The notes beneath the pieces are model-generated. The model worked only from the letters and a program-made list of their open reading frames with translations. It searched no databases and was not told the DNA's origin. From contig JAJFUV010000156.1 of assembly GCA_021372245.1 (NCBI GenBank), positions 1 to 64,000 of the forward strand: a DNA stretch of 64,000 bases. Direction: 5' to 3'. How positions within the stretch are numbered: position 1 is the first letter of the stretch; every line of letters starts with the position of its first letter. This document shows, piece by piece, positions 1 to 9,583 of the stretch. The translations under genes were made by a program, and so were the position numbers. The stretch comes from Terriglobales bacterium (lineage in GTDB: Bacteria > Acidobacteriota > Terriglobia > Bryobacterales > Bryobacteraceae).

Positions 1-2124
1 CGCCTGGGATGCCGCTGGTACACGCCGGACTGTTCGCGCATTCCCAAGCGGGCCTCGATTGATCTAGCGGCATTCGATGAGACGCACAGCCCGGAACTCG
101 AATACCGCGAACTTTACAGCGGTCCGTCGAAGGACAAGGACTGGGCCGCACGCAACCGCGTCAACGGGCATTTCTCAGCGTTGGACGAAACCACGGGTGG
201 TAAGATCACTTACTACCCCTTCGGCCACAGCTTCTATGAGTTAGTTCCACCTGCAAGACATTTCGCCTCGCATCCCGAGTACTTCTCGTTTACGGGCGGG
301 GCCCGCAGGACGGAGCGGGCCCAGTTGTGTCTGACGAATCCCGATGTGATCCGGTTGGGGATCGAGAGCGTGTTGCGCTGGATTGGTGAGCACCCGGAAG
401 CAACCATTTACTCGGTCTCGCAAAACGATACTGAAGGCTGGTGCGAATGCCCCAACTGCCTGAGGGCCGAGCAGGAGGAAGGCGGAGTACACTCGGGACC
501 GGTGGTGCGCTTCGTGAATGCCATCGCGGCGGAAGTCGCAAAGAAGCACCCCGATAAGCTCATCGATACCTTCGCCTACAGCTATACGGAGGCTCCTCCG
601 CTAAAAGTCCGGCCGCACCCCATTGTGCGAATACGCCTCGCGCCTATCGGGTTGTGCCAGGCTCATCCTTACGAGCAGTGTTCGCGGAACCGGTATTTTC
701 TGGACCGGCTGAAGGGATGGTCGAAGGTTACCGATCATCTATATGTCTGGCATTACTTCACGAATTTCTGGCAGTACCAGCTTCCGTATCCCAACCTGGA
801 CGAACTCGTGGCGGACATTCCCATGTACCGGCACCACGGCGTGGTGGGGATGTTCCTGCAGGGCGACATCGGGCCTGGGTACACCACGGAGTTCGGCGAG
901 CTGAAATCGTACCTGTTGGCGAAACTGCTCTGGAACCCCGCAGCGGATGGTGGTTCGATCGTGCGCGAGTTTCTCGACGCATACTACAGGGCTGCTGCGC
1001 CAAAGATGCGCGAGTACCTGGAGCTTACGCATAGGGAAGTGCGAGAGGCGCCACGCGGCAAGGGCAAGCCGATGTGGACCTACAAGTCGCCCAGGCTGGG
1101 CCCGGATTTCCTGCCTGCGGCAAAGGCCATATTCGATGGCGCGGAGAAGGCGGCCGCGAACGACGCCGTCGCGCGGCGGATTCGGAAAGCGAAGCTTTCG
1201 GTCGATTGGACCGAACTGCTCGAGTCGAAGCGCTTCATCCTGCGGGGTGACACGTGGGGGCCTGCCGATCCGGACCTGTTTTGGCGAAGGTTCCGCGAGA
1301 TCATGTGCGAGGTGCGTTCCTCTGGTCTGCCGCGTGTCCACGAGTGGTACGGAATCGAAGAAACCGAGAGGGAGTTCGCGCAGTATGTGAAGACCTACCA
1401 CGTCGCCACGATCGAAAGCGACGCGCTGAGGGTGGTGGTGGTGCCGGGCTTCCACGGCCGGATCATCAGCATGATGGACAAGCGCATGGGGCGGCAGGCC
1501 GTGCGGCAAACGGATCCCGACGAGCGGTATTCCAACCTGGAGGCTATGGGCGGCATCGTCCTGCTGCCTCACAAGGGCTTCCTGAAGTCCGATTGCCATA
1601 TGCCGGCGTGGAGTGTGGAATCTTCGTCCTCGCCCGCATCGGTTGTGCTGTCCGGGAAATGCACCAACGGGCTTGAATTGCGGCGAAGACTGGAACTGCC
1701 GCCGGGGGAGCGAGTGTTGCGGACATTCACGACTGTGGTGAACCGCGGCATGAGCCCCGTGCAGCTTGCACTGCAGTCGCGCGTGGAATTCCAGCCCGGC
1801 GACATGGATCATCCAACGGTCGATTTCTCATACGTTGCGGAGGGCGGGCGCATCGTGCGCAAGACGCTGTTGCCGGTGGCGAATGGGTACTTCGGCATTG
1901 AGAGCTTCCCCGGCGACGTCGAGCCGCGGCGCGAATGGCGGCTCATCAATCCGCAGCTTTCGCTGACGCTCGTCAACCGGTTCAACCTGGAGCAGACAGC
2001 CATCCGCAGGCTGTGGTACCGGGGCCGCGGGGAGAACAAGGTCAGCCTCTGCGTGTGGAGTCCCGAGCGCGTGTTGGCGCCGGGGGAGAGCATCAGTTTG
2101 GATACGGACTATGGCATTGAATAG
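1..2124 (+). CDS. DUF4838 domain protein, 5' end cut by window
   Basis: The frame is open from base 1, so the true start lies upstream; 707 residues are visible. The visible protein begins with LGCRWYTPDC and later has a WCECPNC cluster (Cys at visible residues 148, 150 and 153) directly after SVSQND. Both are typical of DUF4838 proteins, a family related in fold to alpha-glucuronidase and GH20-type TIM barrels and usually found in polysaccharide loci. The last 250 or so residues look like a beta-sandwich with an aldose-epimerase flavour (VVPGFHGRIISM). A TTG at 181 could be read as a start but would remove conserved N-terminal sequence. The stop overlaps the next gene by 14 bases, so the two are probably co-translated. 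Substrate is not deducible; a glycan-active role is inferred from family and context. Confidence 0.8.
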   Translation, partial: RLGCRWYTPDCSRIPKRASIDLAAFDETHSPELEYRELYSGPSKDKDWAARNRVNGHFSALDETTGGKITYYPFGHSFYELVPPARHFASHPEYFSFTGGARRTERAQLCLTNPDVIRLGIESVLRWIGEHPEATIYSVSQNDTEGWCECPNCLRAEQEEGGVHSGPVVRFVNAIAAEVAKKHPDKLIDTFAYSYTEAPPLKVRPHPIVRIRLAPIGLCQAHPYEQCSRNRYFLDRLKGWSKVTDHLYVWHYFTNFWQYQLPYPNLDELVADIPMYRHHGVVGMFLQGDIGPGYTTEFGELKSYLLAKLLWNPAADGGSIVREFLDAYYRAAAPKMREYLELTHREVREAPRGKGKPMWTYKSPRLGPDFLPAAKAIFDGAEKAAANDAVARRIRKAKLSVDWTELLESKRFILRGDTWGPADPDLFWRRFREIMCEVRSSGLPRVHEWYGIEETEREFAQYVKTYHVATIESDALRVVVVPGFHGRIISMMDKRMGRQAVRQTDPDERYSNLEAMGGIVLLPHKGFLKSDCHMPAWSVESSSSPASVVLSGKCTNGLELRRRLELPPGERVLRTFTTVVNRGMSPVQLALQSRVEFQPGDMDHPTVDFSYVAEGGRIVRKTLLPVANGYFGIESFPGDVEPRREWRLINPQLSLTLVNRFNLEQTAIRRLWYRGRGENKVSLCVWSPERVLAPGESISLDTDYGIE

Positions 2125-5104
2125 AGACTCATTGTGGGTGGGACTGATATTTCTGTTCGCGACGGCGAACCTGGGTACTGCGCAACCGCTGAGCCGGGCC
2201 ACGCTCGAATGGACAGTTGACCTCGGCCAACCGGCGGCGGGCGGGCCGGCGCTACTGGGCCCGGCGGACTCCGCAGAGGCCGTGATCCTCGCGCTCAGCT
2301 CGGGCAAGATTGTCGTGATCAGCCCACACGGCGAGAAACTGGCCGGCATGGAGATGGACCTGACACCGGCGGGCACGCCGGTGGCGGGGCAGGGGAAGAT
2401 ATTCGCGGCGGACGCCTGGGGCTCGATCTACGCTTTTGACGTGAGCGGCAAGCGGCTTTGGAAGCACGAGCGCGTCGAGCGGAGCGGCGGCGGATTTAAC
2501 TACCCCGTGCTTACGGACGTGGACGGAGACGGCGCGGCGGAAGTCATTATGAGCGGTTCGCGCGGGACGCTTTACGCAGTGGACACGCGCGGCAGGCTGC
2601 GGTTGGAAGTGCATGTCACAAATTACCGCGTTTCCACGCCCGCGGTGGGGGACATCAACGGTGACGGACGCAACGAGTTAGTCTTCGGGAGCGAGGATAA
2701 CGAAATCTATGCGCTGACCGGCGACGGCCGGCTTTTGTGGTCGAGGCGCATCGAAGGCACGCGATTCGGCCGCGCGCTTCCGCTGATAGCAGACATCGAT
2801 GGCGATGGACGGTATGAAGTGCTGGTCTCGACGCCCTTCGTGGGGCCGGGTCCCGGCCTGTATGCGCTGGATGGCGTGACCGGAAGGTTACTGTGGAAGG
2901 CGCCGTCCAGGATGCAGTCCTATGACTCGACGGTAATGGCCGACCTCAACGGCGATGGGCGCAACGAGATTCTTTTCGGCGACAAGAACACCAGTCTCTA
3001 TGCGCTTGACGCAGGGGGGCGCTTACTCTGGGACAGGCAATTGGACGGCCGGGGGATCTTCTTCGCACCGGCAGTGGCTAATTTGAACGGAGATGGCCAG
3101 GCCACCGTGTTTCAGGTAGTGCGCGCGTCCGGAGCCAACGGCAAGTCGTTGTACGCGTTGAATGGAAAGGGCGAAGTGGTGGATGAACTGGCGCTCGAAG
3201 GCGGCGGTGGAAGCTCGCCCGTTCTGGTTCGTTTCAAAGGCGAAAGTGACCTGAAACTGCTTGTCGTGAGCGCTTCCGGAAAGCTCCTCTGCTACCGGCT
3301 TCCCCAGCGGACCGGTGCGGCCAGGATTCTATGGCAGGGCACACGCAACGATTCGTCGAACACAGGTTTTGTACGATCTGCTGTGGCCGCTCAGCGCGTT
3401 CTCACACCACCGTCCAAGGCTGGACCCGGCGAGACACACATCGGGGCGCGCGAGGTGACAACGGATGGTACGATCCGCCTGCGGATCATCCCCGCCGGGA
3501 TGCCCGAACAACCGGGGTTCGAACCCGTCCGGGTGCGCCGCGGCGTTCCTGCAGCCGTGTGGCAGATCGCAAATCCGTGGCCTTCGTTTCAGGAAGCGCG
3601 GCTTTCGGCTGCAGCGGGCGGTTCCGCGAACCGTGTCGAGGTGGCGATGCTGGGCAACGAATACGAATCGGCAGCCATCGCCGTCACCAACCTGCGCAAC
3701 GATCGTGCGACTCTCCGGTTCGAGTGTGGCGCATTCGTGTCGGACGGCAAGAAAACGACGCCCGCGAAGAAGGTGATTGAGTTTCGGGAGGCGCCATTGG
3801 TTATGGCGGAGTCTACGGGAAGACCCGTAGAGGATGTGCTGCCGGTGCTCGGCGAGGGGCAACTGGTCTGGCTCGGCCCTAACGAAACTCGTAAGATCTG
3901 GCTTACGTTCCGCAGCCGGGACCTGGACGCGGGTACGCATCGTGCGACGCTTAAGATCGGTGATCTGCTAAGTGTGGACGCTCCACTCAGCGTGACGGTG
4001 GAGGTGAAGGTCCACCCTGTGCGGCTGCCGGAAAAGCGCGTGTACCGGCATGGGAATTGGCTGTACCTGGCGGGCATCCAGGATCCCGACTTACGGGATG
4101 CGGTAATGAAAGATGCGCTGGAGCATGGCACTAACGTCTTCAATGTGCCTTCCTGCTCAGTTCAGGTCAACGAACGCGGCTTGATCGGTGCGGCGTCGAC
4201 CGAACCGCATGACACGCTGGTCAAAGCGCTGCGCGGCAAAGCGTTCTTTATGGTTGGCGGCTCGGTCGGGTTGGCGTGGCCCAAGGGATTCAAGCCGGAG
4301 GCGGCGCTGGAGCGGCGGGCTTACGCAGACGCGATCCGCTGGTACGGGCAGCACATGAAGGCGCTTGGCGTCGGCTATCGCGAATGGGCGTTCTACACCA
4401 TGGACGAGCCGGGCCTGATGGGGCGCGACGCATCGTGGGAGCGGTGGGTGGAGGGGGTGAAGCGAATCAAGACTGCCGATGCGAACGTGCAGATTTACGC
4501 GAACCCCGCCGGCGGAGCGCGAGCCGAACTGCTCAGCGAGGTAAGCGGCGTGATCGACGTTTGGCAACCGGATCTGCACCTTGTTCGCGAGCAGCCGGAA
4601 GCGCTTTCGCGCATCTTCAGCCGGGGGCAGTATTGGCACTACGAAGCGCCCGCCGATCAACGCAACCTGGACCCGTTGGGCTACTACCGCATGAAGCCCT
4701 GGGTGGCTTTCCAAATGGGCATGACCGGAGGCGGCTATTGGGTGTACCAGAGCAGTTCGTTCTGGTTCTTCGATCGCAACCTGCCTGTGGAGTACGGGAC
4801 TGTCTATCCGACCGACAAAGGCCCGGTGACTACGAAGCGTTGGGAAGCCTCCCGCGATGGCGCGGAAGACTTCGAGTTGCTATGGATGGTGCGCGAATCG
4901 GCGAAGGCACGGCGGGACGAGTTGGGACGCGCGGCCCTGGCGTTGGTGGATGAAGCGGTGCGATTTGTGACCAAAGGGCAGGAGCAAGTGAGCGACATCA
5001 GCCGCCAGGTGCGGCCGTACACTCCGGGTTTCCGGCAGTGGATGGAGTACCGCGCCGGGCTGATCGACATGGCGGTGCGCCTCGAATCTCAGTCACACAA
5101 GTAG
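2111..5104 (+). CDS. Secreted FG-GAP beta-propeller / DUF4091 fusion protein
   Basis: 997 residues. A Sec signal peptide covers about residues 1-25 (hydrophobic core LIFLFATANLG). Residues about 30-430 hold at least five FG-GAP/VCBS-type calcium loops, for example DVDGDGAAEVI (about 135), DINGDGRNELVFG (about 180), DIDGDGRYEVL (about 229) and DLNGDGRNEILFG (about 277). They alternate with YALD/YALTG strands typical of PQQ-like propellers. The C-terminal third (about 690-930) matches DUF4091, a glycosidase-like domain, with YTMDEPG near 760 and a late GGGYWVYQSSSFWFF segment. The start ATG lies inside the previous gene, 14 bases before its stop. Probably an extracellular glycan-binding and possibly glycan-cleaving protein; the acidic D-E pair in MDEPG is a catalytic candidate by inference only. 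Confidence 0.8.
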   Translation: MALNRDSLWVGLIFLFATANLGTAQPLSRATLEWTVDLGQPAAGGPALLGPADSAEAVILALSSGKIVVISPHGEKLAGMEMDLTPAGTPVAGQGKIFAADAWGSIYAFDVSGKRLWKHERVERSGGGFNYPVLTDVDGDGAAEVIMSGSRGTLYAVDTRGRLRLEVHVTNYRVSTPAVGDINGDGRNELVFGSEDNEIYALTGDGRLLWSRRIEGTRFGRALPLIADIDGDGRYEVLVSTPFVGPGPGLYALDGVTGRLLWKAPSRMQSYDSTVMADLNGDGRNEILFGDKNTSLYALDAGGRLLWDRQLDGRGIFFAPAVANLNGDGQATVFQVVRASGANGKSLYALNGKGEVVDELALEGGGGSSPVLVRFKGESDLKLLVVSASGKLLCYRLPQRTGAARILWQGTRNDSSNTGFVRSAVAAQRVLTPPSKAGPGETHIGAREVTTDGTIRLRIIPAGMPEQPGFEPVRVRRGVPAAVWQIANPWPSFQEARLSAAAGGSANRVEVAMLGNEYESAAIAVTNLRNDRATLRFECGAFVSDGKKTTPAKKVIEFREAPLVMAESTGRPVEDVLPVLGEGQLVWLGPNETRKIWLTFRSRDLDAGTHRATLKIGDLLSVDAPLSVTVEVKVHPVRLPEKRVYRHGNWLYLAGIQDPDLRDAVMKDALEHGTNVFNVPSCSVQVNERGLIGAASTEPHDTLVKALRGKAFFMVGGSVGLAWPKGFKPEAALERRAYADAIRWYGQHMKALGVGYREWAFYTMDEPGLMGRDASWERWVEGVKRIKTADANVQIYANPAGGARAELLSEVSGVIDVWQPDLHLVREQPEALSRIFSRGQYWHYEAPADQRNLDPLGYYRMKPWVAFQMGMTGGGYWVYQSSSFWFFDRNLPVEYGTVYPTDKGPVTTKRWEASRDGAEDFELLWMVRESAKARRDELGRAALALVDEAVRFVTKGQEQVSDISRQVRPYTPGFRQWMEYRAGLIDMAVRLESQSHK

Positions 5105-5154
5105 AACAATTTTCATCTCACTGATTCCAGGCTGGTTCCATCTAAACGCATAGC

Positions 5155-5181
5155 TTGGCGATTGGACTGCACCGGTAGAAT
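5155..5181 (+). promoter_or_regulatory. Candidate promoter of the histidine kinase gene
   Basis: TTGGCG (5155-5160) and TAGAAT (5176-5181) are separated by 15 bases, short of the optimum. The gap 5105-5196 contains no gene. A transcript from here would start about 9 bases before the GTG at 5197. Confidence 0.3.
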
Positions 5182-5196
5182 CGCTTTCGGCAGGCC

Positions 5197-5931
5197 GTGT
5201 TGTACCCAGATTTGTTGTGGAGAACCCAAAAACAGATGCCAGGACCACATCGCGAATGTCTGGTGGTGAAACGAGGTACAGAGGAGGAGGTGCGCTTGGT
5301 TCTGCGTGAGAAGGAAGTGCTGGTCCGAGAGATCCACCATCGCGTGAAGAACAACCTGCAGATCATTTCGAGCCTGCTGAACTTGCAGGCATCATGCGTG
5401 AAGGATAAGGCGGCGCTGGAAATCTTGCGGGAAAGTCAAAACCGCGTACGGGCGATGGCCATCGTGCATGAGCAACTGCACAGGGCCCGCGACTACTCGC
5501 GGATCGACCTTCCGGAATACGTGGCCAGCCTGACGACCAACCTCTTGCGCTCATATGGCGTGGAGGCGAAGGTCGTCACAGTGAAACTGGATGTCGAACC
5601 GGTGGCGTTGACCATCGACACCGCGATTTCATGCGGTCTCATCATTCACGAACTGGTCTCCAATTGCCTCAAGCACGCTTTCCCGGGAGGGCGCAAGGGA
5701 CAGATCAACATACTGCTGCACGGCGAGCCGGGAGGTTTCCGTCTGTCGGTTCGCGACAACGGCGTGGGGTTCTCAGACACAGCGAGCGGTGGGCGCAGAA
5801 GATCTTTGGGGCTGCGGCTGGTGAACATTCTGGCGGAACAGATCGACGGGGTCGTACGGCGCAAGCACAACAAACGGGGAACGGAATGCGTGGTGCGATT
5901 CCGCGAAACGCGCCAGAAGGAGGCTGCATAA
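5197..5931 (+). CDS. Soluble sensor histidine kinase, HisKA_2 type
   Basis: 244 residues from GTG 5197; ATG 5236 (231 residues, GGAGA 12 bases upstream) is an equally possible start. The phosphoacceptor segment IHHRVKNNLQIISSLL is diagnostic of the HisKA_2/HWE-like kinases. An HATPase_c domain follows with N box IHELVSNCLKHAF, G1 VRDNGVGF and G2 LGLRLVNILAEQI. There is no transmembrane segment and no recognisable sensor domain, so the kinase is cytoplasmic and must receive its signal from a partner or through the short N-terminus. The stop lies 3 bases before the receiver-PAS gene, so the two form a two-gene operon and likely a cognate pair. The signal is unknown. Confidence 0.85.
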   Translation: MLYPDLLWRTQKQMPGPHRECLVVKRGTEEEVRLVLREKEVLVREIHHRVKNNLQIISSLLNLQASCVKDKAALEILRESQNRVRAMAIVHEQLHRARDYSRIDLPEYVASLTTNLLRSYGVEAKVVTVKLDVEPVALTIDTAISCGLIIHELVSNCLKHAFPGGRKGQINILLHGEPGGFRLSVRDNGVGFSDTASGGRRRSLGLRLVNILAEQIDGVVRRKHNKRGTECVVRFRETRQKEAA

Positions 5932-5934
5932 GAG

Positions 5935-6696
5935 ATGGCGAAAGCGAGAATTCTCATCGTCGAAAACGAGCGGTTGGTTGCGACGGACATCGCTCAGTGC
6001 CTGCAACAACTCGGCTACGAAGTCAGCGGCACGGCGGTTTCGGCCGTGGATGCGTTGAGACAGGCTGTACTGAAGACGCCCGATCTGGTGTTGATGGACA
6101 TCAAGCTGAAAGGCGGCATTGACGGCGTGCAGGCGGCCGGGGCGCTACAGGAACGGATGGACATTCCGGTGGTGTACCTGACCGCCTTCGCGGACGTTCG
6201 CACCGTGGAACGCGCCAAGAGCACGTTCCCCTCGGGGTATGTACTGAAGCCGTTCGACGACCGTTCGCTGCGAACGGCTGTGGAACTGGCGCTGCACCGG
6301 CACTCCTCGCCCCACAGGCCCTGCCGCCGCGAGCAACACCTCTCAGCCGCGCTCGCCGGACTGCGCGATGGCGTGATTGTGACGGACGCGCGGGGCAGGG
6401 TGGTGCTGATCAATCCCGCGGCGCAGAGGCTCACCGGGAGAACGGAGCGTGACTCACTTGGGCGGCCGGTCTCCAGAGTGTTCACCGCCATCGACTATGA
6501 AACGGGGACGCTCATCGGCAATCCACTCGGGCGTGTGGCGCTGGACGGCAGCGCGGTATGCACCGCGGACCGGACCGTGCTGCGAGCAAAAGACGGCGCC
6601 AGAAGAAGTATCGAGGCCCACCTCTCGCCCATCGTTAACGCGGAAGGCCAAGGGGATGGGGTGACGATCGTGTTCCGCGAGGCGACTGTAAGTTAG
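5935..6696 (+). CDS. Response regulator with C-terminal PAS domain
   Basis: 253 residues. Residues 1-122 are a receiver domain with acidic pair E10/N11, phosphoacceptor D55 (VLMDIK), T83 and K105 (LKPFDD). Residues about 130-250 form a PAS domain (DGVIVTDARGRVVLINPAAQRLTG). No DNA-binding, kinase, GGDEF or EAL output domain follows, so the protein may act as a phosphorylation-controlled adaptor. It is paired with the kinase 3 bases upstream. A ribosome-binding sequence AGGAGG lies in the end of the kinase gene (about 5919-5924). The gene ends exactly one base before the convergent gene on the other strand, leaving no room for a separate terminator. Confidence 0.85.
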   Translation: MAKARILIVENERLVATDIAQCLQQLGYEVSGTAVSAVDALRQAVLKTPDLVLMDIKLKGGIDGVQAAGALQERMDIPVVYLTAFADVRTVERAKSTFPSGYVLKPFDDRSLRTAVELALHRHSSPHRPCRREQHLSAALAGLRDGVIVTDARGRVVLINPAAQRLTGRTERDSLGRPVSRVFTAIDYETGTLIGNPLGRVALDGSAVCTADRTVLRAKDGARRSIEAHLSPIVNAEGQGDGVTIVFREATVS

Positions 6697-8337
6697 TCAG
6701 CGCTTCGGCGACACTTCGAGGCGGCAGGTGGCGCCGGCCGGGACGCGCAGCGGATAACCGTGGGTCAACTCGCTGCCGAGGCGTAGTTCTTCCGTGCCGG
6801 TGTCCGCATTCCTGATTGCGTACAGGGTGTTCTCATCGACGGTGTACCATTCCGGCCACTGGTTCAGGCGCGCGTAGTCCTTGCGCAGATTCAGGATGCG
6901 GCGGTGACGCGCATAGTCGAGAACGACCTGGCCGTTCCAAACCGCGGGCGAGAACACGGTGAGGCGAAGTGTCGCGCCGTCACGGACCGCGCCGAGTTCC
7001 ACTCCCGGCTTCCAGCCCTTCAGGTAGCTCCCCTGCGACTTCATCAACGCGTAGAGCAGCAGCGTGCGGTTCCAGTTTCCATCGCCGTACCATCGCTCGA
7101 CGGTGCCGTCGGCGGACTGGTAAGGAAACATCTTGGGGATCGAGTAATCGATCCAGGAAATGGCCTCCGGCACGGGCTCGTGAGCGACCAGGTAGATGGC
7201 GCCTTCGATCGAGTCGGCCAGATCGTCGACGGTGTTGGAGGGCTTGGTCCAATCGTAGTCGCGATAGCGCTGGAGATTCTTGAGGACGTTCAGAACCGCC
7301 TGACGGTACTTCTCCTCGCCGGTCGCCTGGTAGTAGGCGTAAATGGAAGCGTAGACGTAGCCCCAGCAATCGGTGAGGTAGTTGTTAGTGATCTTGAGGT
7401 CTGAAACGCGGATACCGCGATAGATGAAGCCGTACGGGTTGGCGGTTTCGATGACGCGGTCGAGCACTTTCCTCAACACCGGGCGGTAGCTCTCGCCCCG
7501 GGGCAGGCCCATTTCGGTTTCAGTGGCTTGAAGCAGCACCAGGCCGACGATCGCCTCGTTCCCGTGGTCGCCCAGCCAGGCAACTTCGGAAGGCGCGCGC
7601 ATGTCGAAATCGTACTTCGCCGTCGGCAAGTAATTGCTTCGCGGGAGAATCTCCTCGATGTAGGCATCGCCAATCTGCTCGGCCCAGTGGAGAAATCGGC
7701 GGTCGCCGGTCATGGGAATCAGGCGCGCCAGCGTTTGCAGGACGTCGCCGTTGAGTTCCGCACCGTCCGAAGGCAGGTTGCCCCAGCGAGATTTAAACGG
7801 TGCGCGAAGCATGAAGTCCTCGGTCATGTCCGCCATACGGTAGAACCAGCGATTGCGGCCGAAGAACTCGGTGACGGGCACCATGCCGTCCTTGCAGTAC
7901 TCGCCGGCCCCGAAGAAACTCGGAGGGCCAAGCGTGTAGGTCTTCAGATCCAGGTTGGCGGGTATCTTGCCGCCGGGCACATCCGTGTACTGGACCTCGC
8001 TGCGCAGCATCTCCACCATGCGCCCTTTGTAGAGTTCCGGATCGGTGAAGTAAGCGGTGAGGATGAGAAAAGGATAGTTGTCCGCGCCGGAGTTGTGCGG
8101 CGTGTAAAGCAACTCGCTGTTCATCCGGCCGCGAATCATGCCTGGCAGACGATCCGGCAGCAGCTTGGTCTTCGAGTCGGCGTACGCGAGCCACGCCTTC
8201 ATGTTTTTGTCAGCGCGTATCAGGACATCGTTGACGATGCGGCCATTCGCCCGGGCCTGTTGCCAGGCGTCTTCGGCGGCCGAGGCAACGCCGGAACTTA
8301 GTAAGGCGAGAGCGAGGGTGCAAAGCTTCAAGGTCAT
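6697..8337 (-). CDS. Secreted protein of unknown function, probable helical-toroid fold
   Basis: 546 residues. I chose ATG 8337 because it starts a clean Sec signal peptide (MTLKLCTLALALLSSGVASA); starts further upstream only add charged sequence lying inside the preceding gene. I do not recognise the family with confidence. The protein is rich in W, Y and D and in helical segments with repeated aromatic motifs (WLGDHGNEAI, YYQATGEEKYRQAV, WYGDGNWNRTLLLYAL). This is the style of alpha/alpha toroid enzymes such as unsaturated glucuronyl hydrolases or polysaccharide lyases. It is the last gene of a four-gene minus-strand operon, 4 bases after its neighbour's stop. A periplasmic glycan-processing role is inferred from that context only. 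Confidence 0.7.
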   Translation of the reverse strand: MTLKLCTLALALLSSGVASAAEDAWQQARANGRIVNDVLIRADKNMKAWLAYADSKTKLLPDRLPGMIRGRMNSELLYTPHNSGADNYPFLILTAYFTDPELYKGRMVEMLRSEVQYTDVPGGKIPANLDLKTYTLGPPSFFGAGEYCKDGMVPVTEFFGRNRWFYRMADMTEDFMLRAPFKSRWGNLPSDGAELNGDVLQTLARLIPMTGDRRFLHWAEQIGDAYIEEILPRSNYLPTAKYDFDMRAPSEVAWLGDHGNEAIVGLVLLQATETEMGLPRGESYRPVLRKVLDRVIETANPYGFIYRGIRVSDLKITNNYLTDCWGYVYASIYAYYQATGEEKYRQAVLNVLKNLQRYRDYDWTKPSNTVDDLADSIEGAIYLVAHEPVPEAISWIDYSIPKMFPYQSADGTVERWYGDGNWNRTLLLYALMKSQGSYLKGWKPGVELGAVRDGATLRLTVFSPAVWNGQVVLDYARHRRILNLRKDYARLNQWPEWYTVDENTLYAIRNADTGTEELRLGSELTHGYPLRVPAGATCRLEVSPKR

Positions 8338-8341
8338 GCTG

Positions 8342-9583
8342 CTAACTCTTTCTCGGCTCCATGGGTGGCACGGGACCGCGGCAATACAAAGATGCTTTCG
8401 GGGCCTGGTAAAGGACATTGAGGTGCGGCGTCGTCAGGCGCGCGTTGCGGCGGTAGGCGGAATCCATCAGGGCCGCCAGTACGCCCGTGGTGAGCAATGT
8501 GCGCTCGACGGGATAGGCGGGTTTTCCTGTGACGATCATCTGCTCGATGTAATGCACCAGGGCACTGAAGTGGCCAAATGGCCGCCACGGCTGCAGCCAG
8601 ACTTCGGTAGAGACAGGCTTGTTTTCGCCGCGCAAGGAGGCGGCGAAGCCCGCCTGCGCGACGTGGCCGTTAAGAATGTAGACTGCCGCGCGGAGTCCAT
8701 CGGAGTACTCGATGGCAAACAGGGCAGGTTTCTTCACGTTGTCGCGCATGTTGCCCGGCGAACGTTCCTCGGTGCGGTTTACGGCTTCTTCGAGCAGCGG
8801 CCCTACCCAGGGATGTGTGTCCGTCCAGCGCCAGACGTGCTCGCCATCCAGGCATTGAACGGCCTCGACGCCGGTTTCGCCGCCTGCGCGGCGCTCCGCC
8901 ATGCACTGCAGCGTTTCCAGCGCGTGAAACCCGTAGGCTTCCTTGTCGCCGTTGAACACAGTCACTGCGCTCTCGATCTTGCTGCCAATTGGAATCTCAA
9001 GCGGCGGGCGGCGCCATGCCAGGGGTAGCGAGGAGCCCGCCATAAGTGGGAATTTCAGTTCGCGCGACTGGTCGTACATCCAACGGGCCTTGTCCCAATC
9101 GACCGAAAGGTGTTTGTCGCAGAACACGGGCACGGCGCGCCGGGACTCGCGGAAGACGTCGATGACCTGTTTGTACAGCTCGTAACGCGGATAAAGATGC
9201 TGGCCCTTTTCGTTGTGAGGGTAGTTGCCGTGCTCGCCGACCAGCACCACGCCATCGACCGCGAGTTTGCCCGAACCGAGCGTGAGAACGTCGCGGACGG
9301 TGGGCCAGATCTTCACGCCATGCCTGGCGGCCATGGGGCGGCTCATGTCGTTGGCGGGGATCTGATCCGTGTACATGGAGACCAAGCGCGTGAGCGGGCT
9401 GATGCGGCGTCCCTCGTAGTCATAGCCTTCGAGCAACCGGCCCACGATGACGTCGGCGTGCGAGTTGTAACGGTACTCGGTGATGATGGCGGCGATGCGC
9501 TTGGGCGCGGCCGATGCAAGCGCCGGCCACGCGTGGGCCAGCGCGGCGGATTGAAGCAGTTGTCGTCGATTCACGATTTCCAT
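8342..9583 (-). CDS. Tat-exported Gfo/Idh/MocA-like protein without Rossmann domain
   Basis: 413 residues. The N-terminus VNRRQLLQSAALAHA followed by ALASAA is a twin-arginine signal. The mature part begins IAAIITEYRYNSHADVIVGR, where an oxidoreductase would carry the GxGxxG nucleotide-binding loop. No such loop is visible. The C-terminal half resembles the Gfo/Idh/MocA alpha/beta domain, ending with the usual VERTLLTTGVLAALM helix. Related proteins are common in Acidobacteria and Planctomycetes loci and usually stay hypothetical. The start overlaps the end of the upstream glycosidase gene by 13 bases, so translation is coupled. It could be a cofactor-free binding protein or a divergent oxidoreductase. 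Confidence 0.7.
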   Translation of the reverse strand: MEIVNRRQLLQSAALAHAWPALASAAPKRIAAIITEYRYNSHADVIVGRLLEGYDYEGRRISPLTRLVSMYTDQIPANDMSRPMAARHGVKIWPTVRDVLTLGSGKLAVDGVVLVGEHGNYPHNEKGQHLYPRYELYKQVIDVFRESRRAVPVFCDKHLSVDWDKARWMYDQSRELKFPLMAGSSLPLAWRRPPLEIPIGSKIESAVTVFNGDKEAYGFHALETLQCMAERRAGGETGVEAVQCLDGEHVWRWTDTHPWVGPLLEEAVNRTEERSPGNMRDNVKKPALFAIEYSDGLRAAVYILNGHVAQAGFAASLRGENKPVSTEVWLQPWRPFGHFSALVHYIEQMIVTGKPAYPVERTLLTTGVLAALMDSAYRRNARLTTPHLNVLYQAPKASLYCRGPVPPMEPRKS

